Source: Pelodera strongyloides
Taxonomy: Eukaryota > Nematoda > Chromadorea > Rhabditida > Rhabditidae
Length of the DNA: 64,000 nucleotides
Assembly (NCBI GenBank): GCA_036852015.1
Contig: JAANDG010000250.1
Location: 124,001-188,000, forward strand
Direction of reading: 5' to 3'
Position numbers and translations under genes: made by a program. Of the stretch, positions 12,201-23,064 are shown piece after piece (position 1 is the first letter of the stretch; the number at the start of each line of letters is the position of its first letter). The notes beneath the pieces were generated by a model. It was not told the DNA's origin. It saw only the letters and a list, made by a program, of their open reading frames with translations, and searched no databases.

Positions 12201-14467
12201 CAGAAATTCTCACGTCCTCACAAGAATGCACCCACATTTACTAGCGCGACAAACATATATAATGCAACACAAATGACATCCCAAACGACCCAAACATACC
12301 TGTCAATTTGAAGACACCTCCACTGATCGTTCTTCAGGTTATTCGAGTGTTCGCTGTCCACGGCACACACCTCACGCTCAGTGGCACTCTGAAATTCTTA
12401 CAGTTTCTTGGAAACAGTTCTACCATTTTCTGTGTAAAATGTAGGAGGGACCTTCAAGTGTCTCTATGCCCCTTTGCTCACCCCATTTTCTTCGAAACTC
12501 ATTTAGGCGTCTCGAAAATGCGACAAAATGATAATACAAACATTTTTGCCCCACGTCTAATTAAATGTACTTCTCACAGCAAAACTGCGCTGTTTCAGTG
12601 ATATCATAAACCGTCACAATAATACAGTACTAAATTGTTTCTGCTTTCTCGATCGCAAATTACCTTGACATGAGGATGAGAGCTAAAAAAAATAGTCGGT
12701 TTACTTACCTCAGTGAATTGGGGAGCAAGGAAGAATTGGACAAAACGATCGAGGGCACCCTGAAATTAGTTGAATTGTAAATTTTTCTTTTGAAACATTT
12801 TTGGAATAATCTCAATAGAATATGGGGCGATATTGCAAATGTACAAAATTGAACGAAACGGAAACGAAAGTGTTTAGTAGTACAGATGCAGAGGTATTTG
12901 TGTAGAGAGCCGTAATGTAAGATATCAGCTGGCTGAGGGTACGTAGGAAATAGAAAACGCGACAACCACTCGGTGACCAGTCATCAAATGGTTTTTTTTT
13001 CGGCGTTTACCGGCCCCATCGACGGTTTTTGCGGGCTCGGAAATTATTGCACCAAATTTCTGTTGTGTATGTACATATACTTCCGCTATAAATCCTACAG
13101 TACACAGTAAACCAGTTGCAACGCTAACAAAAAACTAACCGGCAATTCCGACGGCTTCACATCAAAATGGTAGTTGGTGTTATCAGTAGACGTGTAGGCA
13201 TTCGTTGAACCACCATTCGACGAAATGAACTTTGAATATTCATTTTCCGAAGGATACTGAAAGTGGATACGTAAGGATATTGTTTTTTTTAACCAGTAGC
13301 AACGAGAACCGAGAACCATGATGAAATCCGATCAACCACTGAACTTAAACGTCTACACCAACCACGCTTACACTTCACTCTTGACAGTCTTGACTCACTC
13401 CTGATAGGTTCCACAGTGCTTTCTTCCTATACAATTAGTAATACAGCGCTAATTCCATCAATTCATGATATTCTGCACAAGTTAACAGTTAGCATCAATA
13501 AGAAGAAGATAATGCATTTCAAACAAATGCATAATTATCCAATTGTCTTACCTTATCAGTTCCCAAAAACAGCATATGTTCACAAAAATGAGCGGTTCCA
13601 GGAAGTTCCCAGTTGTCCATCAGATGTCCTACAATAAGGAAAGTGCATAATTACTAGTTAACAAAATGTGACCAAGTGAAATTGGTTCCCGTCATTATTA
13701 AAGAACTTAACTCCTTTACTCTGTTGGACCTGATTCTTACTAGTTGTAGTTCATAAAATTGGTTCTCTCTACTTGGAATCTTTATGTTTCAATAAACCTT
13801 TATAATTCACATCGTAACATAACCTTCGATTGGACGTACAGTGAGACCACATATACAAGCATCGAAACATCCATACATTTCGAATACATCAGCAAAAAGC
13901 AAAATAATACTACACACAGTAGTATGTGTTGCGTTATCATAATACATCATATCATAACATCACAAAATTCAGTAAATTTGAAAAATAAACTGACCGACAT
14001 TGACGTCGAGAGCCGCGGCACTCTTATCGGCCTTGGGATCCGATACCAACAATACCCTCAGTCCATTCGACAATTCCAGACCTCGGTACTGAAAGCGCAT
14101 TCGTTAGCCCGTACCCTTTTAGGGTGTATGCTTAGGCTCAGGGCTTACAAAATTTGAATGGGGAAGAATCGAAGAATACCTGAGCCTGAGACCGAAAATT
14201 TCCGTGGGTACGAGAATATGCACTATTACCTTTCACCAATTCTCACTGTCTAGATCTACAGAATCTGTAAAAAATAAAATCACATCCAAATCCCACCTCT
14301 CTAACATCCTGGGCGCTCTTGGTGATATTGTCCACCCTTTTCACAATATACGAGTTCTTCATTGAGGCTGAAGGACTGGAGTAGAACCGAGAGCTGACAA
14401 ACACTCGCACGCGTGGTGATGGGACAAGGCTGAAATTTGTATATGCAAATACACCTTTGAGCACCAT
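1..14467 (-). CDS. IDE: Insulin-degrading enzyme (M16A zinc metalloprotease), C-terminus cut by window edge
   Basis: The product is a clam-shell zinc peptidase that degrades insulin and other small peptides, usually in the cytosol. Exons in coding order: 14467-14297, 14088-13995, 13628-13552, 13256-13140, 12759-12709, 12388-12300, 11455-11315, 10821-10751, 10352-10270, 9845-9752, 9473-9412, 9164-9086, 8655-8592, 8032-7966, 7599-7491, 7286-7147, 7019-6898, 6694-6604, 6401-6324, 5861-5775, 3526-3454, 3268-3116, 2878-2787, 2116-2008, 1859-1780, 1623-1536, 1252-1128, 734-672, 519-435, 100-1. All phases join in frame, giving about 951 residues; family members are about 1000. The inverted zinc motif HFCEH is at residues 102-106 and the third ligand is the Glu of VDSEH (183), 77 residues after the second His as in human [21 protein letters not shown] and the C-terminal [11 protein letters not shown] are also present. 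The third ligand and the Arg/Tyr of the last motif complete the active site, so the enzyme should be active. The donor after exon 12 (GTCGGT) is weak. Confidence 0.93.
249..360. repeat. CA and CACTCA microsatellite
   Basis: A (CA)n run passes into a longer TCACAC hexamer array. It lies in the intron between the last two visible exons of the IDE gene. The long Thr/His reading frame across it is an artefact of the repeat. Confidence 0.95.
1915..1978. repeat. CA/GA/CATA-rich microsatellite
   Basis: Short mixed arrays of GACA, ACAT and GA units in an IDE intron between the exons ending at 1859 and beginning at 2008. No coding potential. Confidence 0.8.
2584..2736. mobile_element. Small inverted-repeat element (GGTTTGCAAGTAT family), copy 1
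   Basis: The ends GCGGTTTGCAAGTAT and ATACTTGCAAACCCCAT are inverted repeats, and TACGGTAAA occurs next to the right end. A related element at 34441-34607 has ends GGGGTTTCCATGTATG and ATACTTGGAAACCCCAT. It sits in an IDE intron. The length of about 150 bp and the absence of coding capacity fit a MITE. I cannot assign a superfamily. Confidence 0.6.
4068..5622. mobile_element. Foldback Tc1/mariner-like element with TA target duplication
   Basis: A 1555-bp element is bounded by perfect inverted ends, CAGTGCGTTTCATAAGTATA and its complement, with TA directly outside at 4066-4067 and 5623-5624. The two arms (about 4068-4740 and 4970-5622) are near-identical inverted copies around a unique core. 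On the minus strand the core (about 4966-4750) reads a piece of a Tc1-type transposase, including FSDEGNFEL and SAMVWG, which resemble the region around the second catalytic Asp. The later part of the transposase is missing and both arms contain stops, so the element is non-autonomous. It looks like an inverted duplication of a transposon's 5' half. It lies in the 2.2-kb intron between IDE exons 20 and 21. Confidence 0.88.
8349..8520. mobile_element. TTAA-associated MITE (AGCGAAATACCGGCCGG family), copy 1
   Basis: The left end AAGCGAAATACCGCCCGG is inverted relative to the right end GGCCGGTATTTCGCTTTAA. Internal sequence near each end reads TTTGAAACGCATCGAG and CACGACGCGTTTC. The same element recurs at 41238, 41640, 42983, 51800 and 60975. 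It lies in the IDE intron between the exons at 7966-8032 and 8592-8655. Confidence 0.85.
12026..12050. repeat. AT dinucleotide run
   Basis: About 12 AT units in the IDE intron between exons 6 and 7. Simple repeat, no other content seen. Confidence 0.85.
14429..14467 (-). promoter_or_regulatory. Two candidate starts of the IDE gene: upstream Met1 versus acceptor-like site before Met36
   Basis: The first exon opens with Met1 at 14467. Residues 1-35 contain four basic residues, no acidic residue and many Ser, Phe and Val, like a mitochondrial presequence. Met36 (MKNSYIVKR) begins the conserved part. Inside exon 1, the minus-strand sequence AAATTTCAG ends at 14430 and resembles a splice or trans-splice acceptor. 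A message trimmed there would lose Met1 and start at Met36. Human IDE is known to use two starts giving mitochondrial and cytosolic forms. The parallel here is inference. Confidence 0.4.
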
Positions 14468-14610
14468 AATTTGAATGAGCTATGAGCACCCAGTAGTACA
14501 AGATATGCAAATCAAGGTAACGATACATGCAAATTTTGCCACGGCGCACATGTGCTCAGCGCTATGCCTCAATGCCTGTAAATAGCTCACTCGTTCACTA
14601 CTGCGTTCCC

Positions 14611-14715
14611 TTTTGGCGAAACGCCAGGCGAAGGTAATGGCGAAACGCCTGTCCACCCGCACAGCGAAACGCCATTTTTGACTAAACAACCAGCGTTTCG
14701 CCAGGCGCTTCGCTG
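14611..14715. repeat. Inverted relative of the 31-bp CGCC array
   Basis: Repeated GGCGAAACGCC and CGCCAGGCG words lie just upstream of the IDE start. They are in the opposite orientation to the array at 14937-15172, with a tRNA-like relic between. The arrangement suggests one composite element or an inverted duplication. Confidence 0.6.
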
Positions 14716-14760
14716 CTTTTGCCGCCCTTTTCATAATAATGAGGCAAAACAATTCGACAT

Positions 14761-14829
14761 GACAGGAATCGAACTTGCCGGCACGCCTCTGCCAAACCTC
14801 AAACCAGCGCCTTAGACCACTCGGCCATA
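14761..14829 (-). pseudogene. tRNA-like relic (type II, Leu/Ser-like)
   Basis: The minus strand has an A-box-like TGGCCGAGTGGTCTAAGG and a B-box-like AGTTCGATTCC at tRNA-like spacing, with a long variable region. The acceptor stem does not pair and the anticodon stem is poor, so I call it a tRNA-derived relic or SINE head rather than a working tRNA. Confidence 0.6.
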
Positions 14830-14936
14830 CAGAATATATGAGTCCTCATTAAAAAAAAGTTGGATAAGGCCGCCAGCTTTTTACTCTCTTTTCCCTTTTC
14901 TCTGCGCGCTATGCTCTTTTCTCTGTGCATAGTATT

Positions 14937-15172
14937 TAGAGTGGCGATTCGCCAGTTGCATTTACCTTCGCCAGGCGTTTCGCCATTTGCATTTACTTTC
15001 GCCAGGCGATTCGCCAGTTGCATTTATTTTCGCCAGGCGTTTCGCCATTTGCATTTACTTTCGCCAGGCGTTTCGCCATTAATTGTTTCCTTCGCCAGGC
15101 GGATTAGGCAGTCAATTTATTTTCGCCGGCGGATTAGGCAGTCAATTTATTTTCGCTGGCGATTCGCCTAAG
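14937..15172 (+). repeat. 31-bp tandem array rich in CGCCAGGCG
   Basis: About seven and a half units of 31 bp, such as GTTTCGCCATTTGCATTTAC followed by TTTCGCCAGGC. Odd and even units alternate slightly (GTTTCGCCAT versus GATTCGCCAG), so the true period may be 62 bp. The last units degrade to GGATTAGGCAGTCAATTTAT. Each unit carries a short CGCCAGGCG palindrome. It lies about 0.5 kb upstream of the IDE start. Confidence 0.85.
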
Positions 15173-17373
15173 ACGAACAGAGTACTCGACCAAAGAAAAA
15201 AGCTAGTAACAAAAATTTCAAAACGATATTATTATCAAATATCAATCAAATACAGCGTTACTAGTTTAGATTACTACACTAATTTGTTTCAGTTACGGAT
15301 ATCGGGATATCTTGCAGTTGTTAATTATTACAGATTACAGATTACAGTAAAACATCTAGATTCTAGATACCTTGATACCTACAATACAATCTTTCCGAAA
15401 GTTCTCATATCCCCATATTTCCACGTTTACGGATGCAAATGAAAATAAAACCAATAAACCAATTAAGAAAAACTTTCCATTTAGCACGTTATGCAAGCCG
15501 CGCTAATAATGACGGATAGAAATGAAATCATTATGCAATAATGCAATGATAAAAAAAAATTCCCTTGGCAAAAGAAAGTAACCATCTAGAAGAAGAACTA
15601 ATATAAGAAAAGCGTGAAATAAAGACAAAGCACCGCCCCAAATATAGAATTAGTCACTGTTGACTGTTCTCCTGTTCGAACAAAATTCAAATAAAGAGAT
15701 GACGTTGAGTTGCTTTTAATATTTACAGTTCTTCGTTTGAGTTCGTTTTAATATTCACAGTTCTTATTCACAGTGCGGCAGTGCGCCAAAACTGAGGAAA
15801 GTGTGGGAATACCGGCTTAACAAATTAACAACTAATATTTTCAACTTTACATTAGAAGAGAAGAATTAATGTATTAATGGAATAATCATAATCATCCATT
15901 TTCTACCAAATCCCCGTTCATTTTGGAACACTACATAACAAGTCACTTAAGAGAACAGAATGAAAATCAATACTAGGGATATAGATTAGATATCAGATAT
16001 AAACTGACAACTTTGACACCAAAACACTGTTCTCTCCTATCTCACATAGTGAGAGTCGAAAGATAAAGTTACATCAAATACTGCAATACTAAACACAGCT
16101 CTAGCAGCAGTCTCGAACTCTAGACTGTAGAACGGACTAAAGGACACTGTAGCCTAACGAACAGTAAGACATAAGGAGATGTAACCATTATAAATACTAA
16201 ATAACCATTACAAATTTGTAGTAGGCAAAGTTAGGATTTAAACCCGGAGTCTTTTATGCCCCCCAGACAAGCTTTTCCCTATGTCGAAAAAATATTATCT
16301 ACGAAGTTTTAAAAAAAAATTAGTATCTGGTACAGGAATAGAAAGAACACTATGAAAATAATTATTCACATTCTATTTCACGGGTGGACAATAACATAAA
16401 CTTATTATGCATAACTGTGCACAACGAAGTGTAGAATGTACTATGTACGGCTCATGATACGACTTGACTGACAAACTTATACGAAAAGTGCAGCAACAGC
16501 ATTATTTGGTCTTTTATCAGTGCATATTTTACCAAAGATGATAAGAGGGTCGGAGCGTTAGAGCCAAGCCCAGATCAAAACTAACATGAAACATGATAAA
16601 TTATTTACCTTCTAGACTTGAACAGTCACTTGTGCCAAAACAGTAAGTATAAGTAACAAGAAAGAATACTTGCAAGAAAACTTATGAAATCCTCGAGGTG
16701 AAGCCTGCATAACTACACTGTCATTAGCTCTGCCCTAACTTTTATTTGCAGATTACTCAGTCCGTCCGGTCAGTCCCCAGAGACTTAAACATTAATGTCA
16801 TTAGCGATTAGCAACGTTTGACTAGGCATAAACATAACGGTTGATGAAAAATAAGCAGAAGCTCCACTTTTAAAGTAAATTGCTTTCCACGTGGCGAATT
16901 CTGAAATCCCATCTGAACTGACCCCTGGCTACAAATACAAACTAAGGATAAAGGATGAGAGCAAGATGGAGAGTAGCTAGTTTAAAAGTTTAAAGCTATC
17001 GAGGCATTTTTGGACATTTGGAAGACTTCTATCTCTCACGGTGCCCTTAGAAGAAGAAAACTGATCGTCGCAGAATCAAGAAGCAGGAAATGAGCTAATG
17101 GGCAGCGCATTCACATACATAAAGAAAACTTGACGAAATAAAAATAAAAAGTATAGGAGATTAATGGGAATGTTTCAGAGAAATTTTATTAAAAGGTGCC
17201 CCAAGTTATAATTTAGTCCTCGGTGGTCCCCAAAACAGCTACAGTATAACAAATTGGCACAGGCACATCTCTTTTACCGGCGTTATGCATACTACAAGTA
17301 CGCGAGCCTTTCAAGCGCAATGCACCAAAATTATTTTTCTTTATTTCATTGTTCAGTATCATCAAGAACTCAC

Positions 17374-17471
17374 CGATGTCTAAGCGGTGACAACGAAGCG
17401 CTAGATGAATAAGTAGATCGAGCGACTTGAGATATTCCAGTCCACAGCTGACGGTGTCCTCGGGCAAGCAC
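17374..17471 (-). CDS. Orphan exon-like segment (hypothetical)
   Basis: A 98-base segment with a strong acceptor (TTTACAG) and donor (GTGAGT) on the minus strand. In one frame it reads CLPEDTVSCGLEYLKSLDLL then IHLALRCHRLDI, with GC-rich third positions typical of coding sequence here. I could not find partner exons on either side. It may be a remnant of a lost gene or an internal exon of a gene whose other exons I missed. Family unknown. Confidence 0.35.
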
Positions 17472-19162
17472 CTGTAAACGAATAATTATTATACTTTTAA
17501 TTTCAATTACAAAACAACAAACTTCGACTTTAGAGGTACATGGCAGTTGGTCTGTGAAACGTATATGCAAATTTTGTCCCATTCTGGGGCCAGAGGCCAG
17601 ACATTATATGGATGAAGATTAGCACATGCAATTGCTGAAAACTGAAAATACTGCAGCCAAAAACACGTTTCACAACCCACGTCCCGTATTGGTTCGATCA
17701 AATAAAATCCGTGACTTTGAGAATGTTACGAAACGGAAGTGATAAAGTTGGCAATCGATTGGAAAAGTGAAAGAGATTGTGCAAAACCAATCACCGAAGA
17801 TAATCCCCAAAGTGGCATATGCAAGAAGATAAATCGACCAGAGAAGAAGTGTCTTCAAAACACCTGAAATCAGTGCACCATTCCTTCACGCGAACAAACA
17901 TGCGCAATAAAAAAACTGGCGATGAGACAGTTAAAAGTAACGGAAAATTGAGAACAGGGGTCCGTGTTGTGCAAACAGTACACGAAGCGACTATCCTCCA
18001 TTCGATGATGCAATACAAAAAGCAACAAATGTCACACATAACAAAATGATTGTGCTAATTGTGCAATTTCAAGAGGAAGAGGAGAAAACAACCCATATAT
18101 GAAGTACTTTCTCCCTTCACATACTGTGTGATTTGTGCCATCCCGTTCTCGATATGTAGTGAACTATGTGATGTGAACAATGAACAACACTAAAACACTG
18201 CAAAGACCGGGAATGGCGAAGTTGACAAAAGTAACTATGAATCTACCAGTGTATCATGTTTATTTGAAGGAGTAAGTGGCTATTGGCCTGTTTCTTTCAC
18301 AAGGTAAATGCTCATTTCACGAATGCAAAACGGCCTTCCGCTTTTGTGGCTAACCAAAACATCCAACGGGTATTGTGACATGTTGTGCAAGTGCGACATG
18401 TGCACTTGAATCCGCCTTTTAGCGTAAGTAATATTTACAACAAGTCATTAAACACATATAAAAATACAAAAAGCAGAAGAATATATTTTTTATTTTTTTC
18501 GTGATTTTGAAAAAAAAATCCTCTGCGTATGCTGCCCATCGCGCTGTCTATGCTCTCGCTTTCTTCGTTCTACGGTAGGCTACGCTTTCATAATTGTCGC
18601 TAAAGAGGGAAGATCGAAGGATACAGAGAATGACAATAGTTTTTAGAAGTTAGATACGTCCATTGAACTAATTTATAAATAAAAAGATTTACGGCATCTT
18701 CCTTCTGTTTGTGATAGATCAAAGCAGATGTACCAGTACTCGTTTCACTGAATAGTGAATAACTGTAGCTTGTAAGAACGCATAAATATATTTTGTCATT
18801 TGTACTGATTACCGTCCATCCCATTTTTGATATCATGAAACCAAACAGAATGGAATTCTCGAAATGAACTAAACATGAAACAAAACTAACGCAAATCATT
18901 GTCATACATATATGTACAGTCTTGCCTTGATAGTACACTCTCAAAGCAGTGTTCCATAAGTCCATAATAGATCTTCAGTAATTTTTTTCTTCAAAATCAT
19001 CATATATGTTCAACCTCTGCCTGACCATGCGATACGATTTGAGTTATCCATTTTTCCATTCTTTCTTTCTAGTGGATTACGATCCAGTGGTAAAAATCAG
19101 TTTTTTTCTATGCGATGATGCTGTTCCGGTTCTTTTCTGGTTAAAATCCTTAACCATTTGGG

Positions 19163-19214
19163 TATAAAAGCCACCCAACACATTAGTGGATAGCATTCTC
19201 AGCTCTACCTGAAG
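19163..19214 (+). promoter_or_regulatory. TATA-like promoter and non-coding first exon of the collagen gene
   Basis: TATAAAA is at 19163-19169. A splice donor (GAAG then GTATGT) follows 45 bases later at 19214/19215. The next acceptor, TTTGTTCCAG, ends at 19872, one base before the collagen ATG. The simplest reading is a short untranslated first exon starting near 19195 and joined across a 658-base intron. The acceptor at 19872 could instead accept a spliced leader. Confidence 0.55.
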
Positions 19215-19873
19215 GTATGTCGTTCTCTTATATTAATCTTTTTTTTCTTTACCCCTGACCTAAAAGCTCCGCCGATAGTTTTGTGGTAGGGCTAATTGTA
19301 AGTGTAAGCAAAGACAATAATGCAATTTGTACAGTATCTTGCTATTAGTGTTAGTAAGAATATGTAGGTTATAAGAAATATTGCACAAATTTATTTTCCG
19401 TATAGGAAAGATAGGAGTGACCTATTTTTATTGAAACACCAACACAGGATCAAGCGCGCTAGGCCAACATCCTTGAATTAAAGGAAAAAAGCCGAAAATA
19501 CCTAATAGATAAAGATCTAAAGATGACAACACACGGAAGATTGTATCGTTTCGAAAAAATCCCGAATAGTATTTAAGATCAGGAAAATCTAGAGTAGCAC
19601 CCTGTCGCCGGCCCTTTTGTTTTCTTCGGAAATCTAAACATCTATTTTCCATGTGCTTGTCACTTTAAAGGCTGCCCAATAAATTTAGCAACCCTTATGA
19701 GAAGTTTAGCTATGTTATAAATCAAATTGTAAGGCCAGTACCGTATGTCACTTGTTAATATTTACATGGTTTGCACTTTGACCTCCCTCCTTACAATTAG
19801 TTAATGATTCGGATTCTATACGTTTACCGTAACCCCAACTATGTTCTCCTCATACCGTATACTTTGTTCCAGG

Positions 19874-21998
19874 ATGAAGGTTCAAACGGCGACTTGGATC
19901 GCCTCGTCGGTGTCTGCAGTCACCCTGATTGCCTGCCTTCTGGCCATGTCGTCCATTTATTCCGACGTCTCCGGATTCTGGATTGAGCTCGAATCCGAGC
20001 TCTCAACATTCAGAGTAAGCATTCGAAACCATTACGAAGCGTTTTAGGTGAGAAAAACGTTTGCAAAACAAATCCAGCCAACCGGATTCGAACCAGTGAC
20101 CTAAGGATGTCTGCCAACTCTACAGTCCTCCGCTCTACCAACTGAGCTATGGCTGGAATGAGGGGAGACTCGAGGGAAGGGAGGACTAGACAGCTGACTG
20201 GACACATTTTCAAAAGACAAAACATACATATAAACATTGCTTGTTCAGGTCGCCACCGACGATCTCTGGAGGGATATTGTTCATATGGGCAAAGATGGAA
20301 GGAGAGTCCGTCGTCAGTATGATGCCACTTACGATAACAACAACGCTGGATACACCGGAGGACCTAGTGGCCCAAGTGGACCAAGCGGCCCAAGTGGACC
20401 TAGCGGCCCAGGTAATATACTATTCTGGGTCTTCCAAACATACAGTTTCCGCTGTTTAAGTGGGGCTCTTTCGCACCTATCTCTGAACGGCATTGTTTGC
20501 CAGAGAACCATTCAAATGTACACGACTGTGTTGACGAAATTAAGATAATATGTTTTGTTTTCACGTATAAAGCTTCTAGTGTCTGCTTATTAAAGTAAAC
20601 TTTTAAGCTCCTTATAATAACAGCAATAATAATAAGGATAAATCTTCGCTACAATAATGTGCTACTTTACTGAGGGGTGGAGTGGAATACAATGTTCCAA
20701 CTTATCGATTGATCGCGAGGATCCTTGTCACAGTAGACGATGAGTTAGTTACCTTCTTCCATTAAAGGAACCAACAATGGCCATGGACCTGGTGGTGAGC
20801 ACGGAGGCAACGGAGGAACCCACTGCCCTCCTGGAGCCAAGTGCGGAAACGGAAACGCTCCCGGAACTCCTCCCAACTCCAACCCTCCCGCCATCCCCCC
20901 AGTTTTCGACAACTCAAAGCCCAACGGAGCTCAATGTAACTGCAAGGCTGACAACAAGTGCCCAGCTGGACCACCTGGACCTAAGGTAATTTTTTGTAAA
21001 AAAAAGTGACTAGATCTTTCCGTGACCTGCTGCATCTTTCGCTTTATTGTCCGATCATATAGTGATTAGTTGATTGGAAGCAATTGTGCTCCAGTATTGG
21101 GGTTATTATAGGAAGGGAAAGAGTAGCTTGAAGATTCTAAGAACACCGCACAGGGGCCTTGCTCAAGTACCAAATACCTAGCGATCTTTTGCTACCAATG
21201 CCTGTGGCGCTAGTCGCGCTACTCTTCTCACATGCGTAAATGTCGAATGATAATATAAATCCACACATTTCAGGGAACTCCTGGTTCACCTGGACCTAAC
21301 GGTATCGACGGACAGGACGGTAAGGACGGAGTCGCCGCAGAGGATGTGACCCCTCAGGCCAATGGTGGAGGAGCTTGCTTCAACTGCCCACCCGGAGCCT
21401 CTGGAGCTCCCGGAGCACTCGGACGCCCTGGACCTCGTGGTATGAAGGGAGCCGATGGAAATCCTGGACAGGCCGGCCGCGACGGAAACCCCGGAGTTCC
21501 CGGAGAACAGGGACCTCCTGGAGACCAGGGACCTATCGGACCTTCCGGACTTCCCGGACAGAAGGTAGTACTTAGGTTCTTAAGATATCGATTTTCTGTA
21601 AAAGAGATGGTCGTTCACTACTCCGTTTTAAAATGAAACTCGTCAGTTTAGAAATTAGTTTTCGTGAGAAACTTCCATATTCCGTAATATAATACAACGT
21701 TCAGGGAATCGACGCCGAGGCACCTATTGGCCGTCCTGGACCCAAGGGAGCCCGAGGAGACCAGGGACCTCGTGGAGACCAGGGACCCAACGGTCTGGAC
21801 GGACCTGTGGGAACTGCCGGACCCCAGGGAGTTCTGGGACTCCAGGGACCCGCTGGACCTGCTGGTCCCGACGGAGACCAGGGAGAGGGAGGTTTGGACG
21901 GAAGACCCGGAAAGGACGCCGAGTACTGTCCCTGCCCCGACCGCGGAAACGACGCCGGAGTCGGAGGTGGAAACAACGGAGGATACAGAAAGCACTAA
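19874..21998 (+). CDS. Nematode cuticle collagen
   Basis: A structural protein of the worm cuticle, secreted by the hypodermis. Exons are 19874-20014, 20249-20411, 20768-20985, 21274-21564 and 21705-21998, all in phase, giving 368 residues. Residues 1-47 form the cuticle collagen N-terminal domain with a hydrophobic segment at about 7-28. R65-R66-V67-R68-R69 matches the subtilisin-type processing box of these collagens. Gly-X-Y begins at about 84 with five or six Gly-Pro-Ser triplets. A Gly/Asn/Pro-rich non-helical stretch with CNCKADNKC follows at about 102-165, and then two long Gly-X-Y blocks. Short cysteine pairs (CFNC, CPCP) flank the blocks as in other cuticle collagens. The tail ends GGYRKH. 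AATAAA lies 83 bases after the stop. Which named collagen it matches I cannot say. Confidence 0.93.
20074..20156 (-). tRNA. tRNA-Tyr (GTA) with an 11-base intron
   Basis: On the minus strand the acceptor stem CCAGCCA pairs with TGGCTGG. The D arm reads GCTCAGTTGGTAGAGC. The anticodon stem GAGGA pairs with TCCTT around CTGTAG plus A after removal of an 11-base intron following position 37. The T arm ACTGG-TTCGAAT-CCGGT is perfect. Tyr tRNAs normally carry an intron at this site. It lies inside the 234-base first coding intron of the collagen gene, on the opposite strand. Confidence 0.95.
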
Positions 21999-22080
21999 AT
22001 ATCGATCGGCCAATAGCCCAATATCGATTGATACTAACTCTTTCTTTTCTCCCGTCTCGAACATACGAGATGCTATCATC

Positions 22081-22086
22081 AATAAA
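22081..22086 (+). terminator. AATAAA polyadenylation signal of the collagen gene
   Basis: Canonical hexamer 83 bases after the collagen stop codon, in AT-rich sequence. No other gene nearby would use it. Confidence 0.75.
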
Positions 22087-23050
22087 TTATTTAACGCAAG
22101 TTGGTTGATTGGCGAGTTGGTTGATTGGTACACAAACAAAACAGTAACCCAGGTACTCTTAATTCCTTATGTGCCAGTACTGTAGACAATCTCGGGACAA
22201 TACTGTACAAGGGAAATGTAGCATGTGTATTTATTGCTAGGTTATAGGTCATACGTCATACCAAACATCCACGTGCTTCTTATTGGCAAATTAATTGTAA
22301 TCTTACTTGCTCAAATGAATGCATTTCAAACAAACCGCGAAAGCATACTTATGGAATGAGGTTTCACGTGGAATAAATGATGAACAACAATTTGGCCTGA
22401 TTTTACATAGTCGGTCTTGTCAATTCCAATTGAACATTGTAACAAATGCGGCAAACATAGCTATTCTTTTTTCTGGCCGTGAGGTTATAAGATCAACAGG
22501 AGGATCATATAGGATCGACGGCTCAGGTTACTCCCTTCACATTCAATCCCCTTCTTTTCTGCCGGCTTTGTTATCTAGCGACCTTTCACAACAATCTTGA
22601 AAGATCGGCCTCTTCGTTTTTTCTAATTATTAAGTTTCGTATCATACCGTATTTTAAAATTATGTTGAATACCATATAGAATCATTCAGTTCAGTTTCAA
22701 TCACAACACTTTAGTATTTTGGAGAAAATAATGCATAGGCCCGCACTAGTCCATTATTATAGGTCACCTCTGACTAATGGTGCTCGAATATTGTAAACGT
22801 GGCGAATATGTATTGTGTACCAGATACCAGAGATACTGCTTTCTTATCGTGATCGAAAAATATAATAGTGTATGAGCGGGAAGCGAACCGCGAATAGCGA
22901 ACACTAAGCGCATCGCGCGGGTAGCCGCGCACGCGCTCATTTTTTAGGGATCTAGCCGTAACCGCACAGCGCGCTTGAGAACGTAGTGTATGAGTGGGAA
23001 GCGAATCCGTCAATGCTTTAGCCACTATTCTATCACCGGCCAAAATCATG
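22087..23050. other. Spacer between collagen and MIG-18-like genes
   Basis: No gene is seen. A GC-rich patch at about 22866-23014 contains the direct repeat TGTATGAG(C/T)GGGAAGCGAA (at 22870 and 22988) and GCGCGGGTAGCCGCGC, and may be a repeat relic. The rest is AT-rich and featureless, and should hold the promoter of the next gene. Confidence 0.55.
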
Positions 23051-23064
23051 TTTTGCTTGCAGAT
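23051..23064 (+). promoter_or_regulatory. Probable spliced-leader acceptor before the MIG-18-like gene
   Basis: TTTTGCTTGCAG ends at 23062, two bases before the ATG at 23065, with no upstream exon apparent. This is the usual placement of a nematode trans-splice acceptor. It also supports the chosen start. Confidence 0.6.

Larger units (their letters stand above)
14468..19160. other. Intergenic region between the divergently transcribed IDE and collagen genes
   Basis: The two flanking genes are transcribed away from each other, so both promoters should lie here. The first 700 bases hold CGCC-rich repeats and a tRNA-like relic, listed separately. From 15200 to 17370 I see only AT-rich sequence without convincing exons. 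One exon-like segment occurs at 17374-17471. From 17472 to 19160 there are small open frames in several frames, none with convincing splice structure or family motifs. Confidence 0.6.

Noticed and set aside
14937..15172. CRISPR-like array
   Set aside because: Units are contiguous 31-bp tandem repeats with no variable spacers, and the sequence is eukaryotic.
17819..18049. 76-residue basic frame on the plus strand
   Set aside because: No acceptor or leader site near the start, no family features, and composition like the surrounding AT-rich spacer.
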